Positions 45,050 through 56,499 of a stretch of 60,399 bases of DNA are shown one piece after another. The notes under the pieces are model-generated. The model did no database searches and was not told where the DNA came from. It saw only the letters and a program-made list of their open reading frames with translations. Source of the stretch: Gnetum montanum (Eukaryota; Streptophyta; Gnetopsida; Gnetales; Gnetaceae); assembly GCA_015680685.1 (NCBI GenBank), contig MNCI01015933.1:223285-283683 (forward strand). The letters run 5' to 3'. A program made the translations under genes and the position numbers. Numbering within the stretch: position 1 is the first letter of the stretch; each line of letters opens with the position of its first letter.

Positions 45050-48000
45050 CTAGGACTACACTAGAGTTGTGCAAATATTTTTTCCAAAAAACTTTCTAAT
45101 TTTAATTGGGCTCTCCAAAAATAATATAAAAGCCATGACTGCACTGGGAGTAGTTAGTCTTCCATCTAAACTACGCTGAGGGTAGTCAACCTAAGATCAT
45201 AGAATAATTACAGTGTCCACCCTATCTCTCCTAGACCTTGAATTATGTGCCTTAAAGCTCAAGAATAAGGCCAAGTGTGGTAATTTTTGGACAAGGCATC
45301 AAGACTACGTTGGACTAGTGTAGTCCATAATGAGATGGACTTTCAACAGTTCATCCAACCTCTAGAAATCTCCAAGTTGATTACCCAACCTTACCAAACC
45401 CTAGCTAGAACCCTTGATAGCACCAAAACTTGGTCACAATCACTTCAACTCTAATAAGAATCAAACCTCCTTATCACCTACATTGAGAGAAGTGAGGGAC
45501 TATGCTAGGCCAACGTAGTCCTAGCTACTGCCCAACATTGTCCAACATCACATATTACCTTGTTACAATTCAAAGTAGTCCATCTAGTTCATTCAACCTT
45601 TAGTTGATCTTGAATTGATTAACCATTTCACCAAACCCTAGTTTCAGCCTTCGGCAAGCCCAAAACATGGTTGATTGTAGTGAATGATATCACTTTTTTT
45701 CTTTTCCCCATGACTATGTTGGGAAAACCTAGGGACTACATCGAGATAACATAGCCCTAGGGTTCTAAGGTTAGTATGCATCATACAAACACTTACCCAT
45801 GTTCAAGAATACCTTTCAAAAACTCCTCACCTCAAAAAGACCTCTAGTAACCCCAAACTATAGTCAGTTGATCAAAAACACTAAGAAAATCAAGAAAACT
45901 AAGTTTCCACATGGGACTACACTAAGGACTGGGATGACTATGTTGGGCCAATGTAGTCCTAGTGACTACCTGGTGTAGTCTGCTCAAAACCAAAGAACCC
46001 ATCATTTATGAACTACAATTGAACTTCTGACAACACTGGAGCACCAAAACTAATTCAAACCTTATCATTTTTTTCACATTTCCCATGCCAAAACTTAGAC
46101 TACACTAAATGGGATCTTAGGACTACACTGGAATAGTGTAGTCGCTTCCCAAGGCCTAGCGTAGTACCATTAAGATTGTCAAGACACACCAAAAAACCAT
46201 GAAACTTGACTCTAATAAGCTCCAAAACCCTAGTTTAAGCTTGTTTAGGCATGAAACCTAGTTTCCTTCACAACTTGACATTCATCACATGGACTACACT
46301 GAGAGGAGAAGGAGAACTATTCTAGGCCAGTGTAGTCAATGCATGAGCCTAGTGTAGGCCATCCCAAGTTGGAAAATCCACCAAGAAACCATGAAAAAAT
46401 CACCTTTAGAAAATCCTAGAGCTCCATTCAAAGCTATATGACAATAAATTCTACATTCTTTCATCATTTTATCCATTATAAACTTGGACTACACTATGGG
46501 AGATGAGGACTATGTTGAGCTAGCTTAGTCCTAGTCCAAGCCCATCATAGTCTCCTTGAAAAAAATTATAAAAAGTATAAAAAAAACATGATAATTGACA
46601 TTTAAAAATCATAAAATGTCATTTGAAGCCTTCTAGCAATGAAACCTATAATTTTTCATAGTTTTTTGGCCTTTCCAACTTGGAATACATTGAGAGGAGA
46701 GGAGGACTATGCTAGGCCAGTGTAGTCCTCCCCTCAGAGCCTAGAGTAGTCCCTCAAAAATTGTTAAAAACCATCTTGAGTGACCTAGGACCACTATTGA
46801 CAAACCTTAGAAGCCTACCCAAGCCTCTGTGATCTTGAAACTTGAATTTCCCATGATTTTTGAGTTCACAACCTTGACTACATTAAGGCAAGGTTGGGAC
46901 TATGTTGGGCCAATGTAGTCCCTCTTCAAGCCTGGCATAGTCCACAAAAAATCAACTAAAGTTACCTCAAAATGACCTTAGTTTACTGCCAATTGAATTT
47001 GGAACCTTGTTGGAACTCCCTACTTACCATGAAACTTTCGGTAACCATCCAAGCTTAGAGTATGTTGGCAAGAAGGTAGGACTACATTGGGCTAGCATAG
47101 TCCTAGTCCAAGCCTAACGTAGTCCACACCATGAACTCCATAGTAGTTCAAAAATTACTCAAAAAACACCTCTATCAATTGTAAGACCTTACCATGACAC
47201 ATTGAGACCACCAAACCTTGCATTTGAATTAAAATTCATTGCTTTTGGATCCTCACACCATAACTATGCTAAGGGGGATTGGGACTATGCTAGGCTAGTG
47301 TACTCCCTTTCAATCCCTAGTGTAGTCCCCACTAAACTACTCAAGTGCATTAAAAAGACATCAAATCCCCTATCAATGAACCTTGAAGCCTCTATAAAGC
47401 CAAAGTGATTACGGAACACATCAATTTTTATAATTTTTGATCTACAAAGCTTGGACTATGTTGGAGAAAGTTGGGACTATGTTGGGCTAGTGTAGTCCCT
47501 CTCCAAGCCCTACATAGTCCACATAAACTTCCTCAAAAATTGATCAAAACTACTTAAACTACACTTCTAGTAGTCCCAGGGTCAACTAGAGTCAAATTTA
47601 GTAATGAAACTCAGTTTTTTAGTCTTCCCAATGTCACTATGCTGAAGGGAGGACTAGGACTACACTGGCTAGCCTAGCCCCTACCCAAGCCAAGTGTAGT
47701 CCACCTAGAAGTTGTCAAAATAGCTCTAGAACTACCAAAATTAACTCATGGAAAAACCCATAACCCTACTAGAGCATGCCTAAACCTTGGAACCTTAGAA
47801 AATGAGCCAAAATTCATTCTTTTTTAACTTTTTCTCATCTAGAATCCTTGACTATACTAGGAACTACATGCCTAATGCTATCCCATGGTATCTAGCCATC
47901 GAAGGCCCAAACAGGCATGAAAACTAGAAATTTTTGCATCAAAATCCTAGTCAATGATACTAGTGATCCCAAAAGCCCATTGGGATAGTTGATTGAGCCC

Positions 48001-48343
48001 TAAAACTAACCAAAATCCATTTCCTAGTTCTAACTATGTTAAAGAAGTTAGGGACTACGCTGGGCTAGTATAGTCCCACTTGGGAGGGAAAATGTAACAA
48101 CAAAAACCAATAGTAAGTAGCTTAGAATGGCCCAAGGTTGACCCAAAATGACTAGAACCTTACCCCCATCACTCCTAATTGTATATTTTACCTTGTTTTA
48201 GCCCTAGAAACCTCATAAACTCTTTCATTCCTTTGTGAATACACTAGGGCCTAGTAGCCTAGTGTAGTCATCACAAGAAAAAAGTTTTTTCCACATTTTG
48301 AAATTCAAAGTAGTGTTAGAAGTTGCTAATTTTTAATACCTAC
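45050..48343 (+). repeat. ~195-bp tandem array with palindromic cores (left part)
   Basis: Cores of the type GGACTA(C/T)(A/G)(C/T)TGGGCTAGTGTAGTCC start at 45303, 45497, 45732, 45935, 46120, 46313, 46507, 46704, 46897, 47079, 47282, 47474, 47657 and 48052, with a weak one near 47853. Mean spacing is about 196 bp. Each core is an inverted repeat (GGACTACACT / AGTGTAGTCC in the best form). It is usually followed about 15-25 bases later by AAGCC...TAGTCC and preceded by another (G)ACTA(C/T). The rest of the unit is A-rich and poorly conserved. No reading frame runs through. Confidence 0.75.
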
Positions 48344-48659
48344 TGTTGGCACATTTGGCCATTCCATGGAATAGTTGGAATATTTTATTTAAAATTAGCA
48401 CAATCCCTGGTTGTAAATTTGCAATTTAGTATTGTGAGTTGATGGGTATTTTTGGAGAAGCAATCCACTGGTAAATAATCTTGATGTTGAAGCCTTCTTG
48501 GAAAGTAAAATTAAAATGCCAAATTATTTCCTTTAGTGAAGATTGGAATAAAAAACAAAGGATGTGATTATTTACCACAAGAAAGCATACTTCCTGTTAA
48601 TATTGGAAAAATAGACAACACCGTGGATAATGGATTATCAACAACTAGTTAAGAGTTGG

Positions 48660-49460
48660 AAGTGAGTGAAGGATCTAACGAACGGACTACCAACAGGTTT
48701 TGAATTCCGTAAATTTAAATTATCAAAGGATGAGAAGGTTTCTATTGCAGAAAAACCCAAATTTCCGTAAGTCAAAAAGCCCATTGTTAACATTTCCGAA
48801 AAAATAGAAAATCCGAAATACAGAACTGAATGCCGTGATTTTAAGCTTTTGGGCGTCACCAGCAAATACATCGGCTTGTGCCTGCTCAGAATTGTGCCCG
48901 CGCATTGGCCGGATCTACAAATTGATGTTGCCGAACGTAGCCGTAGCTGACTCATTGGATGCCGAAAACAGTGAACCCGAGTTCATGGAGCGCATGGAGG
49001 CCCTTCTTTCACGACTGAGCTGTATTGAGGGGGTTTCGGGCAGTAATCGCGTGTAGGCTATGCAGAAAGAACTCAGGCCAGTTTAGGGCAGAACGCAGCG
49101 GGCACATCTTCGATTTCAGCGGAGACACCTATGGCTATTTCAGAAGATGGATTATTGAGAAGATGGATTTTAGAAGAACAAACGTCTATTTCACACGATG
49201 AACAAGTTTAGGTTTCCATATGCAACAGTGGCAAATGCCTAAAAATCCCTGGTGGACATTGCTTGAAGAATCTGTACTAAATGTTGGAAGAAAACTTCGT
49301 AAGCCAGACATTTTACTAGTTATCATAGACAGAAGGCAGTGAAAATATACGAAGCGATGATCAAATCGTATAATCATCAAAACCTGAAGAGCATTTTTGA
49401 GAGGCAAAGGTTACAACAGTTGCAGATTCTTACGGAACACACGGTGACGTTTCCTAACAC
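48660..49460. other. CpG-rich block inside the insertion
   Basis: CpG occurs dozens of times (for example CCCGCGCATTGGCCGG, GCCGAACGTAGCCGTAGC), while neighbouring regions of the same size have very few. This suggests a younger, less mutated sequence, perhaps the promoter part of the LTR. Short frames here (73 codons at 48835, ending LLSRLSCIEGVSGSNRV) are not enough to claim a gene. Confidence 0.6.
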
Positions 49461-49599
49461 GGCGGCAAAGTCTTCTCCTATGATGGCAGTTGTTGGTAAC
49501 GATTTGTGGCAGGGCAAGATAATTTGAATTAGTTGCTGGCAGTTGCAGGATTGGTGCCTTCACCTTCGGACTCATATTTTGGGCCATCATCGAATTTAA

Positions 49600-50839
49600 A
49601 TTTCTATTATCAGGGATACAAGAAAAGATAAATTAACTACCGCTACCACCAATAAGGTGGATATTATATTATATTTTTTATGAAAAAATTTATTAGGGCT
49701 TAATGACATTTAGTATTTAAAATTTTAATAAAATAATTAAATTAGGGATTTTAGATTTATTTTAATAAATTACTTACAAAAGCAATATTTATAACATTTA
49801 CAAATATTAATTCCTCCTAACTTTATGTATAACTTCCCAACTATATAACTCCCTTCCTAACTATATTTTACTAGTTAATGTTCTTGTTGCCCGATAGAAA
49901 TTTCTATTAAACTTTTTCCATAGAAGCGCTTGTGTTTAAAAGCCTTAAGAGCATTTTAGTAGTAAATTTTGTTATTGTGAAATGTGTGGGAACTACTATT
50001 GGGATTGTTGTAAGAGAGCCTCTGCTTGTAGTCATGTTGTTGAACAATTTAGTAGTCGAGAGGGTTCATAAAATCTTTGGTATTTTGATGGGACTAGAAT
50101 AGCTTCTTTTTATCTTTAAAGTGAATTTCCATGGTATTTCAATCAGAAATTGTCAAGTCTTTCAAAGGTTCTGTTTGAATGCAATCGTTGACATCTATTA
50201 TCTAGTCAAAATGGAGTCTCGTACATGGTAGTTTACGTAGCAATTTTTGGTAGCATAGTAGGATTGTCTTGAAGAAATTGCTTATTTGAGCCTTGGAAAT
50301 TTGAACAATTCGTAGATATTGAATTTGGAATAGCTTTATTGTGAAGTGTTTACTCATGTCATTTTACCTTGTTTAAATATTTGAGGTCTACACAAATTTG
50401 CTTTCCTTTCTTTTCTATCTATTTCCATCGAATCTTGCTCTATTTCTAGTTTTCTTGTGGAACTATCTCTTTCTCTGGGGAAAATTAGGAGTAGATTTGC
50501 GAGGTTGTGCTCAAATTTTTTCACAAAATTTTATTTCTTACAAGTAGGTATTATAAGGACTACATAGACTAGGCAGTTGAACAAAATAGGAAACTTTCAA
50601 CAACTCACAGTACTTGGCAAAGTTGGCTGAATCTCTTTAAAGAAGTCATTTGTAGTTTACTCACAATGCAATCGTTACATTTCACACAACTTCACGCCGC
50701 AACAGCACATACACATACTCACATTAACTACTAAGTTTATTTGGAGGTATTTGGGACTTGGTGTTGCTAGAGACCAGCAGGCACCTAAATCCTGTCCAAG
50801 GACACTCATTGGTGGTCGCATCCCAAACGGTCGCCAACA
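49600..50839. other. AT-rich right half of the insertion
   Basis: No convincing frame, repeat or RNA gene. A run of AT-rich sequence (49650-49880) is followed by plain unique sequence to the right terminus. Confidence 0.45.
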
Positions 50840-51110
50840 CCTACCCCTTGTGCTAGTTTTTTAGATCATTGGAAGCCTAAAAATGATCATACCAAGACCT
50901 AGAAAATGCCCTTGAAGGTCAACTATGCTAGAGGAAGGTAGGACTATTCTGGGCTAGTGTAGTCCCTACTAGGGCCCAACATGGTCACAACAAAAGTCCC
51001 ATTTTTTTCTTTAAAATAGCCTAAGAATGACCTCCTCATGTGCCCAGACTCTACCAGCAACCTTGTAGCCCCATACCATGGCCCACCAAGGCCTAAAACT
51101 GGCAATATAT
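50840..51110 (+). repeat. ~195-bp array, right part
   Basis: The repeat resumes after the insertion with a core at 50941-50965 (GGACTATTCTGGGCTAGTGT...) and AGGGCCCAACATGGTC. Subtracting the 2,501 inserted bases, this core is 388 bp from the one at 48052, two periods. The array ends near 51090 in CCAAGGCCTAAAACTGGCAA, which resembles 27230-27260. Confidence 0.65.
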
Positions 51111-51508
51111 GATCTTGTTTGACTAGTATCAGCCAATTTTTACTATATGTATTCTATTCTCATAGATTTGACCTCGTTTTTGATCTCATTTTGCATTGTT
51201 GACCTTCTTTCTTATTAATTGACTTTATAGAGCCTTTATATAGCTTTGTCCTTTACCATGATCACTTCATTTTCTCTTTTATGGTCTTTGGTTGACCTTA
51301 CATGGCCTTTTTTTGATCTCATTGGTCATTATCTAGCTCTTAATAGCCTTGGTTGACCTTGTTTGCATTGGAATAACATATGTTTACATGTTTACTAAAG
51401 TATTTTATATCATTTTAGCATGGTTTACCCATTTTTACCTAGGTGCCACTTAATGTGCTTATGGTTGATATGCAAGATTAAAGTATGGACACTTAGGAGA
51501 AAATTGCC
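51111..51508 (+). other. T-rich interval before Tat pol
   Basis: Non-coding, with repeated TTGACCTT / GATCTCATT / GGCCTT words (TTGAC occurs about eight times). It corresponds to the stretch between protease and RT, where Ogre-type elements carry an intron. No splice site can be assigned here. Confidence 0.4.
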
Positions 51509-52640
51509 ATGCCTTTTTGTCTAAGTGGACCTCATGGTAATGTTGAATGGTGCATTGATCTTGATTATCTAGACCTTGAGCCTAAGATTCTTGATAACCA
51601 CATAGCCTTAATTAAAAAGCCTATAGAATGGCCTAAAAACCTAGTTAAAAGCATTGACCTTGAGGTTGGTGATATAAATAAATATTCTCTAGTTGAGATT
51701 CCATACAACATATAGTGGTGAGGAGAAAATCCTGAAACTAAGTCACTAGAACCCCAATAGGCTCAAGACATCACAAAGGTCCTACAAGACAACATCAAGG
51801 CCTTTGCCTAATCATACGAAGATATGCTAGGTTTAGATCCATGCCTAGTCTAACACAACATCATACTTAATCCTACCATTAGATGAGTTAAGCAGAAAGT
51901 GCATAAGATTAGACCTAACTTAGCCTTGGCAATGCATAATGAAATTACCAAGCTCTACCAAGTTAGCTTCATTAAGGTTATTGATATGTAGAATGGATGT
52001 CCAACATTGTGGTAGTTCCTAAGAAAAATGCAAGTATCCATATTTGCATTGATTTATGGGACCTAAATAAGGCAACCATCAAGGATGATTTTCCTTTACC
52101 TAGCATTGATCAACTCATTAATACCATGATTGTACATGCCTTATTGTCCTTTATGGATGGGCTCTTGGGATATAACCAGATTAGAATCAACATAGAGCAC
52201 CAACTTAAGACAACCTTTATGATCCATTAGGGTGCCTTTTGCTATACTATGATGCTATTTGACCTTCATAATGTGTGAGCAACCTACCAAAGAGCTATGA
52301 CATATGTCCTTAGTGATTAAATGTTAGGATTACTCAATTATTACATAGATAATATAGCCCTTAAGTTCAAAGTGGCCAATGACCATGCTTGTGACCTAGA
52401 CCTTATGCTTAAATTATGCCTTAAGTATGAACTTAGAATTAATCCTAAGAAATGTGTCTTTGATGTCAAGACTAGTGAGATGCTTGGATTTGTATTGTCT
52501 AAAGTAGAAATTCATGTTGATCTTGATAAGGTTAAGGCCATATCCAAGTTAGCAGTGCTTACCAACCTTAAGGAGCTTATGGGATTACAAGGGAGATTAT
52601 AATTTATTCGTAGGTTTATCATTGGCTTTATGAATAAGTT
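51509..52640 (+). pseudogene. Tat/Ogre-like reverse transcriptase
   Basis: Pre-RT block at 51509-51715 (CIDLDYLDLEPKILDN, LVKSIDLEVGDINKYSLVEI), then QDITKVLQDNIKAFA and YEDMLGLDP. RT proper starts about 51880 (RPNLALAMHNEITKLYQVSF, PKKNASIHICIDLWDLNKAT). The catalytic blocks are LLSFMDGLLGYNQIRI (52140-52190, Asp present) and LLNYYIDNIALK (52330), where the Asp-Asp pair is now Asp-Asn. PKKCVFDVKTSEMLGFVLSK and IHVDLDKVKAI end the palm. About eight stops. It lies downstream of the tandem array and is followed without a break by RNase H. Confidence 0.85.
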
Positions 52641-53135
52641 ATAGCTTATGCAACACTTTCTTAAGAAAGGAGTTCATTATGAGTGGATGGATAAATGCCA
52701 AGAAGCCTTTAAAAACCTTAACCAAGAGTTGGAACAACTACTAAAATTATATTCTACATAAGAGGGTAAACCATTTTACATCTACCTAGCTATCTCCAAT
52801 ATGTCCATTGCCTTCCTACTTTGTCAGAAATGTGATGATGAAGCAGAAATGCTAGTATACTACCTTTGTTAGGAATTAGTTATCCACAAGACTAGATATT
52901 TTGAAGTGAAGAAGTACTATGTAGCACTAGTCTTCTCATTGAAGAAATGAAGACACTACCTCTTTAGGAGCCAAGTCAACATCATTTGTAAAAACAACAT
53001 ATTTAGAGTCATAACAAACAATATTTACAAAAGTAGCTGAATAGCTTGATGGAAAGCCATAATAATGGAGTTTGACCTTTATTATGTCTTCCTATCCTCA
53101 ATGAAAGATCAAGCTATAGCCATTCAACTGTCAGC
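52641..53135 (+). pseudogene. RT connection and canonical RNase H (degenerate)
   Basis: HYEWMDKCQEAFKNLNQELE (52680-52735) is the connection. GKPFYIYLAISNMSIAFLL, ETYFEVKKYYVALVFSLKK-type and HYLFRSQVNIICKNN give the outline of the standard Ty3 RNase H. Its catalytic acids are mostly unreadable. In Tat elements this domain is usually degenerate and replaced by a second RNase H, as found next. Confidence 0.65.
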
Positions 53136-53138
53136 CAA

Positions 53139-53560
53139 GTGCCTAAGGGTTATGATGAATTCATGCACTTTGATGAAGCTTCAACTACTCATGGGGCTAG
53201 TGCCACTACCATCATAACATTTCCATTTGATGAAATTCAATCCTTTTCCTATCATTTTGAGTTTCCATGCACCAACAACATAGAAAAATATGAGGGTGTG
53301 ACTAGAGGGATGATGGTAACTCATGACCTAGGAATTAAGCATTTGAGGATCAAAGGTGATTCATAACTTAATGTCAACCAAGTAACTGAGGTTTATGCAT
53401 ATAAAGCCAGAAATTTACAACCTTACTATGAGTTAGGGAAATAATTGTTATAACAATTTATAGATGCTAATATCCAACACATACCTCAAAATAAGAATTT
53501 CATAGCTAATGCAATTGCAATGCTAGCCCTTAATGTTATACTAGATGTATTTAGCAAGCT
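53139..53560 (+). pseudogene. Archaeal-type RNase H (second RNase H of Tat lineage)
   Basis: Frame from 53139: FMHFDEASTTHGAS (first catalytic Asp), FPCTNNIEKYEGVTRGMMV (the NN..EYE block, Glu present), LGIKHLRIKGDS (third Asp), LNVNQVTEVYAYKARNLQPY and IQHIPQNKNFIANAIAMLA. This wording is characteristic of the extra RNase H acquired by Tat/Ogre elements and places the copy in that lineage. Stops follow GDS and break the rest. Confidence 0.8.
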
Positions 53561-53579
53561 ACCCACCTTAACATGGGAC

Positions 53580-54890
53580 TGTGATATCCCCATCATGTAG
53601 AGCACTTAGGATACCTTTGTGGTCATAGTCCATACTACTTTGAAGGAGTGGTATCATGATATAAAGTTTTACCTTATGCATGGTGAATCTTCACAAGGCC
53701 TAACTGCTACTCAAAGGGATGCTATATGTAAAAGATTAGAACAATATGTCATTGTAGGTGATAACACATTATGTTAATGATCCTATGATGGCATATTGCT
53801 AAAATGATTGGGTAGAGCCGAAGCCAGAATAGTCCTAGAGCAAGTTCATGAGGGTCTTTGTGGGGGACATATAGGACCTAGACCCATGACCACTAAGATT
53901 AGATAGTTAGGTTTTTATTGGTCCTATATGAAAAGTAATTACTTATAGAAGGTTAAGCGATGTGACACATGCCAATGGCATAGCAATCTCATACATGTAT
54001 CATTGACTAAGTTACACACTACTTAGATAACATGGCCATTTCAATGATGGGGGTTGGATATCATTGGACCTATATCACCTAAGTCTTCCATAGGGCATAG
54101 CTTCATCATTACCACAACTAAATACTTTACCAAGTGGGTTGAGGCTATTCCCCTAAGGAAGAACACATCTAAACAAGTTTGTAAATTCATCTTAGATAAT
54201 ATAGTAGCCCATTTTAATATACCTATGAACATAGTCAGAGACAATGGATTATAGTTTAGTAGCTAAGGAATGGAAAATTTCTATCACCACATAGGCATTA
54301 AGCACTCTTTTGCATCACCTTATTACCCTCAAGCCAATAGACAATTTGAAGTAAGCAATAAGGCCACCATCAACTTGCTCAAGAAGATGCTCAACAACAG
54401 CAGGCACAAATGGCATGAACAGCTTTTCCCTGCACTCTGGGCCTACAGAATGACATATCATATCTCAATAGGCATGATCCCTTATAGCCTTGTTTATGGT
54501 TCTGAAATTGTTTTGCCTCTTGAATTACAAGTATTGTCACTCCTAGTAGCCTAATCTGACTTCATCAATGATGAGCAGAGCAAGGAGTTACATACCATGG
54601 ACCTAGACTTGGTGGAGGAGCAACATGTGCAAATTCTTACTCACATCGAATGCTACAAGAGAGGTAGAAATGGTAGCACCATCACAACATGGGTAAGTGC
54701 AAGATCAAGGAAGTAGACCTATTCCTTAAGGCTATTTGTGAGCATGCAGAAAAATTCTTAGCCAATTGGGATGGACCTTTCTTGATCACCAAGGCCTAGG
54801 TCAATGGGGCTTGCTAGATAGTAGACATGGATGGGAATGAGCTGGCCAATCCAATCAATCATTCCTATCTTAAAACATACTACATGTAGC
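53580..54890 (+). pseudogene. Tat/Ogre-like integrase
   Basis: N-terminal zinc-binding region at about 53820-53980 (VHEGLCGGHIGPRPM...CDTCQ). Core: GLDIIGPISPKSSIGHSFII (54052, first Asp), YFTKWVEAIPLRKNTSKQV, NIVRDNGL (54235, second Asp) and HSFASPYYPQANRQFEVSNK (54310, Glu). Then RHKWHEQLFPALWAYR and GMIPYSLVYGSEIVLPLELQ. All three catalytic acids are still present, but stops interrupt the frame. It ends near 54890. Confidence 0.85.
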
Positions 54891-56490
54891 ATGTAGCATC
54901 CATGATAGTGATGATCATCAACAAGTTGAGCTTGATCTCTATAGTCTACTATTACCTTAAACTTTGGCATTTTTGGAATCCTATATAGTAATTTAGAACA
55001 CTTTGCATTTTGAGCACTTGGCATTGGAACAATTGTTGATAGTAATATCACTTTTCCCATTTTTAGCAACCACGTCCATCATCCATCAAATCCATTTGTA
55101 GTCCAACTACATTTTCATTAGTAGAAAATGTCACTATGTTGGGCATAGAAACCTTTAGGTAGTTTTCTTTGTCACTAAAAGTGTAAACCCTATTCCATTT
55201 CCATTTCCATTTGTAGCTATCAAAGTTCATTGTAGCCATTACATCCTCACCTGGTAGTGTTGTTTGGTGGTAGAAGCTGGGACTACACTGGGCATAGATA
55301 CTTCCATGTAGTTTCCATTACTCCAAACATGCAATGCCAATCCATTCCTCACATAGCATATTTGGTAGAAATTGATGGAAAGTTACAACAGAGACAAAAA
55401 TTGAGAAGAAACTAGATCATAAAGGTAGCCTTCTTCAATGAACTTCAAGCTTTGGAAAGAAACTTCCTATGTCCTTGACACAAACCTATACACCATGAAC
55501 TCAATATTTATTTATATTCTTTTATAAATTTGGTGGTTCATGTTGTGAAAATTTTGGTTTCTATTTTCATTTCTACATTTATTTTTGTAGCTATAACTTC
55601 ATTTTCCATTTCCAATTTTAGTATGCCATTTTTTTCTATGTTGTCATTTATGTTTAGAATTCTGAAACCATTCCTATTTGACATTTTGTAAGTTATTGGA
55701 TGCTTGACAAGACTGTCTAGGGTGCCCCAGATATTATTTTTATGGAGGCCCTTGGGATTCGGAGTTAAAACTATTCTAGTGCTTGGATCTTTTAGTTTCC
55801 AATGTTTTAGCAACCGAGATTTCTAGTGCCAATAGTTTTTTGGTTCTAGAAGGAAGACCTCCATCCAATTCTTGGTCAAAAAGCCTGTTGCTACCATTTT
55901 CCATTTACTATGACACCCATTCCATTAAATTCCATTTTTCTATTAAGCACTAATCCTAGTTGGCAACTATGCTAGTAGTAGTTGATTAACTATGCTAATA
56001 GTAATTAGCAAATTACACTAATACTAGTTAGAGGACTACATTGGCATTAGTTAATTTACTACACTAGTAGTAGTTGATTGAATACATTGATAGTAGTAGG
56101 CTAGCTATCATAAAGAGTAATTCCATTCAACACCAGTCCAATGAACCCCATTCTGTTCAATGCCATTCTGTTGAACTCCATTCCTATTGTGACACCCATT
56201 TCCACTTAGTAGCTGTTTCCTACTACCTTTTCATTTTTAGCCTACTACGATAGTAGTTTATCCTACTTACTAAAATTTAAATAAAAGTAGTAAAAACACC
56301 AAAAGCACCTCTTACAATATGTCTTTCCAACAATTGATCAAATTGTCTTTCACATTCACTAATAGTAGGTCCATCCAACAAGCCATGAGGAGTGTAGGCA
56401 ATCTTTGAGAGTTAGGGGAATAAGTCATAACTTTCGGGAAATTACTAAAGATTGTTACAACTACATTTGTGTCAAAATGTAGGCTAGCTT
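54891..56490 (+). other. Untranslated region between Tat integrase and the next Tat gag
   Basis: No coding match. It holds two diverged units about 145 bp apart (55129 and 55275: (A/G)CTA(C/T)(G/A)(T/C)TGGGCATAGA), repeated CCATTTCCATTT and CAATGCCATTCTGTTGAACT words, and the 23-bp minisatellite. An LTR pair with a primer site should lie here if the two Tat pieces are tandem, but I could not place its borders. Confidence 0.45.
55965..56103 (+). repeat. 23-bp minisatellite
   Basis: Six imperfect units of AACTATGCTAGTAGTAGTTG with spacing 23, 23, 24, 23 and 23 (starts 55965, 55988, 56011, 56035, 56058, 56081). The GCTAGTAGTAG core is the one found at 44600-44890. Repeats in untranslated regions are known for Tat/Ogre elements. 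Confidence 0.75.
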
Positions 56491-56499
56491 GTTAATTCC

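Larger units (their letters stand above)
48344..50839. mobile_element. 2,496-bp insertion with 5-bp target-site duplication (solo LTR or small non-autonomous LTR element)
   Basis: Begins TGTTGGCACATTT and ends GGTCGCCAACA, giving 7-bp terminal inverted repeats TGTTGGC/GCCAACA. Both flanks carry CCTAC (48339-48343 and 50840-50844). Removing the insert and one CCTAC restores the period of the surrounding array. TG...CA ends with a 5-bp duplication fit an LTR. I found no second copy of the termini inside, no primer site and no pol, which favours a long solo LTR. The middle (about 48660-49460) is unusually rich in CpG. Open stretches there (48835-49056 plus, 48638-48955 minus, 49339-49527 plus) match nothing I recognise. 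Confidence 0.75.

Noticed and set aside
45050-48343. CRISPR-like array
   Set aside because: Units are ~195 bp and imperfect, have no unique spacers between short identical repeats, and lie among plant retroelements.
48660-49460. Bacterial or organellar contamination suggested by high CpG and GC
   Set aside because: The block lies inside an insertion with matching 5-bp target-site duplications in a plant repeat array, so it belongs to a mobile element in this locus.
49339-49527. 62-codon frame in the insertion as a host gene exon
   Set aside because: Too short, no recognised motif, no splice context; it could be LTR sequence.
49900-50560. Copia-type or other coding remnant in the right half of the insertion
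   Set aside because: All six frames were read for short stretches without any recognisable pol or gene motif.
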